From Desulfuromusa sp. (GTDB lineage: Bacteria > Desulfobacterota > Desulfuromonadia > Desulfuromonadales > Geopsychrobacteraceae), in assembly GCA_021157505.1 (NCBI GenBank), contig JAGGWI010000289.1, positions 1-6,505 on the forward strand: DNA of 6,505 bases. The letters are read 5' to 3'. Both the position numbers and the translations under genes were made by a program. Position 1 is the stretch's first letter, and each line of letters starts with the position of its first letter. The notes below the pieces were generated by a model. That model saw only the letters and a list, made by a program, of their open reading frames with translations. It did no database searches and had not been told where the DNA came from. Below, piece after piece: positions 6,467 to 6,505 of the stretch.

Positions 6467-6505
6467 CATCAGAGCGATAGCTGAAAAATATAGTGAGGAG
6501 ATTTA
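6459..6505 (+). CDS. Start of a rightward gene, possibly an M20-family amidohydrolase (3' end outside window)
   Basis: Only the first 15 codons are present, reading MVNIRAIAEKYSEEI. M20 amidohydrolases and peptidases often begin with an (I/L)-x-x-(L/I)-A-x-K-Y-x-(D/E)-E-(I/V) helix, just before an RRDFHxxPE motif that would lie beyond the edge. The match is short and rests on recall alone. Another in-frame ATG lies at 6435, and a stop at 6417-6419 limits the frame. The 6459 start is preferred because GGGG (6450-6453) is 5 bases before it and the recognisable helix begins right after. Divergent placement from the GGCT-fold gene and regulator suggests a shared pathway. Confidence 0.4.
   Translation, partial: MVNIRAIAEKYSEEI

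Overview
The window looks like ordinary chromosome from an anaerobic, cytochrome-rich proteobacterium, most likely of the Desulfuromonas/Geobacter/Desulfovibrio kind (the former Deltaproteobacteria). The best evidence is a split-Soret-type dihaem cytochrome c next to a formate-dehydrogenase-type cytochrome b, followed by a DctB/DctD-like, sigma-54-activator two-component pair. Base composition is moderate and changes little from gene to gene. I see no tRNA, rRNA, CRISPR array, insertion sequence or phage gene. There is no stretch over 300 bases without a gene. The two longest gaps are 174 bases (1464-1637) and 106 bases (4444-4549).

Region 1 (2-1546, + strand) is the 3' end of a redox operon. 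The split-Soret-like cytochrome c is cut by the left edge of the window. Its stop codon lies inside the start of the cytochrome b gene (14-base overlap, strong ribosome binding site). A perfect 11-bp GC hairpin followed by a T run closes the operon. The pair reads as a membrane module that moves electrons between the quinone pool and a periplasmic c-type cytochrome.

Region 2 (1572-4443, + strand) has its own extended -10 promoter and encodes a membrane histidine kinase and an NtrC/DctD-class response regulator. The genes overlap by 26 bases and are surely co-expressed. The kinase core is DctB-like, but its periplasmic part is a short helical domain of about 150 residues, so the usual dicarboxylate ligand should not be assumed. 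No target gene or convincing sigma-54 promoter is visible in the window.

Region 3 (4550-6505) is a second, divergently organised locus. On the - strand, a gamma-glutamylcyclotransferase-fold protein is followed with zero spacing (TAAATG) by a regulator of unusual architecture: an unassigned N-terminal domain, a degenerate GGDEF/nucleotide-cyclase-like domain and a C-terminal winged helix. Their promoter (TTGACC-17-TATAGT) lies at 6438-6466, overlapping the start of a + strand gene that runs off the right edge and whose first residues look like an M20-type amidohydrolase. A 9-base direct repeat in the shared control region is a candidate operator. My working picture, which is inference, is a small self-regulated amide or peptide degradation locus.
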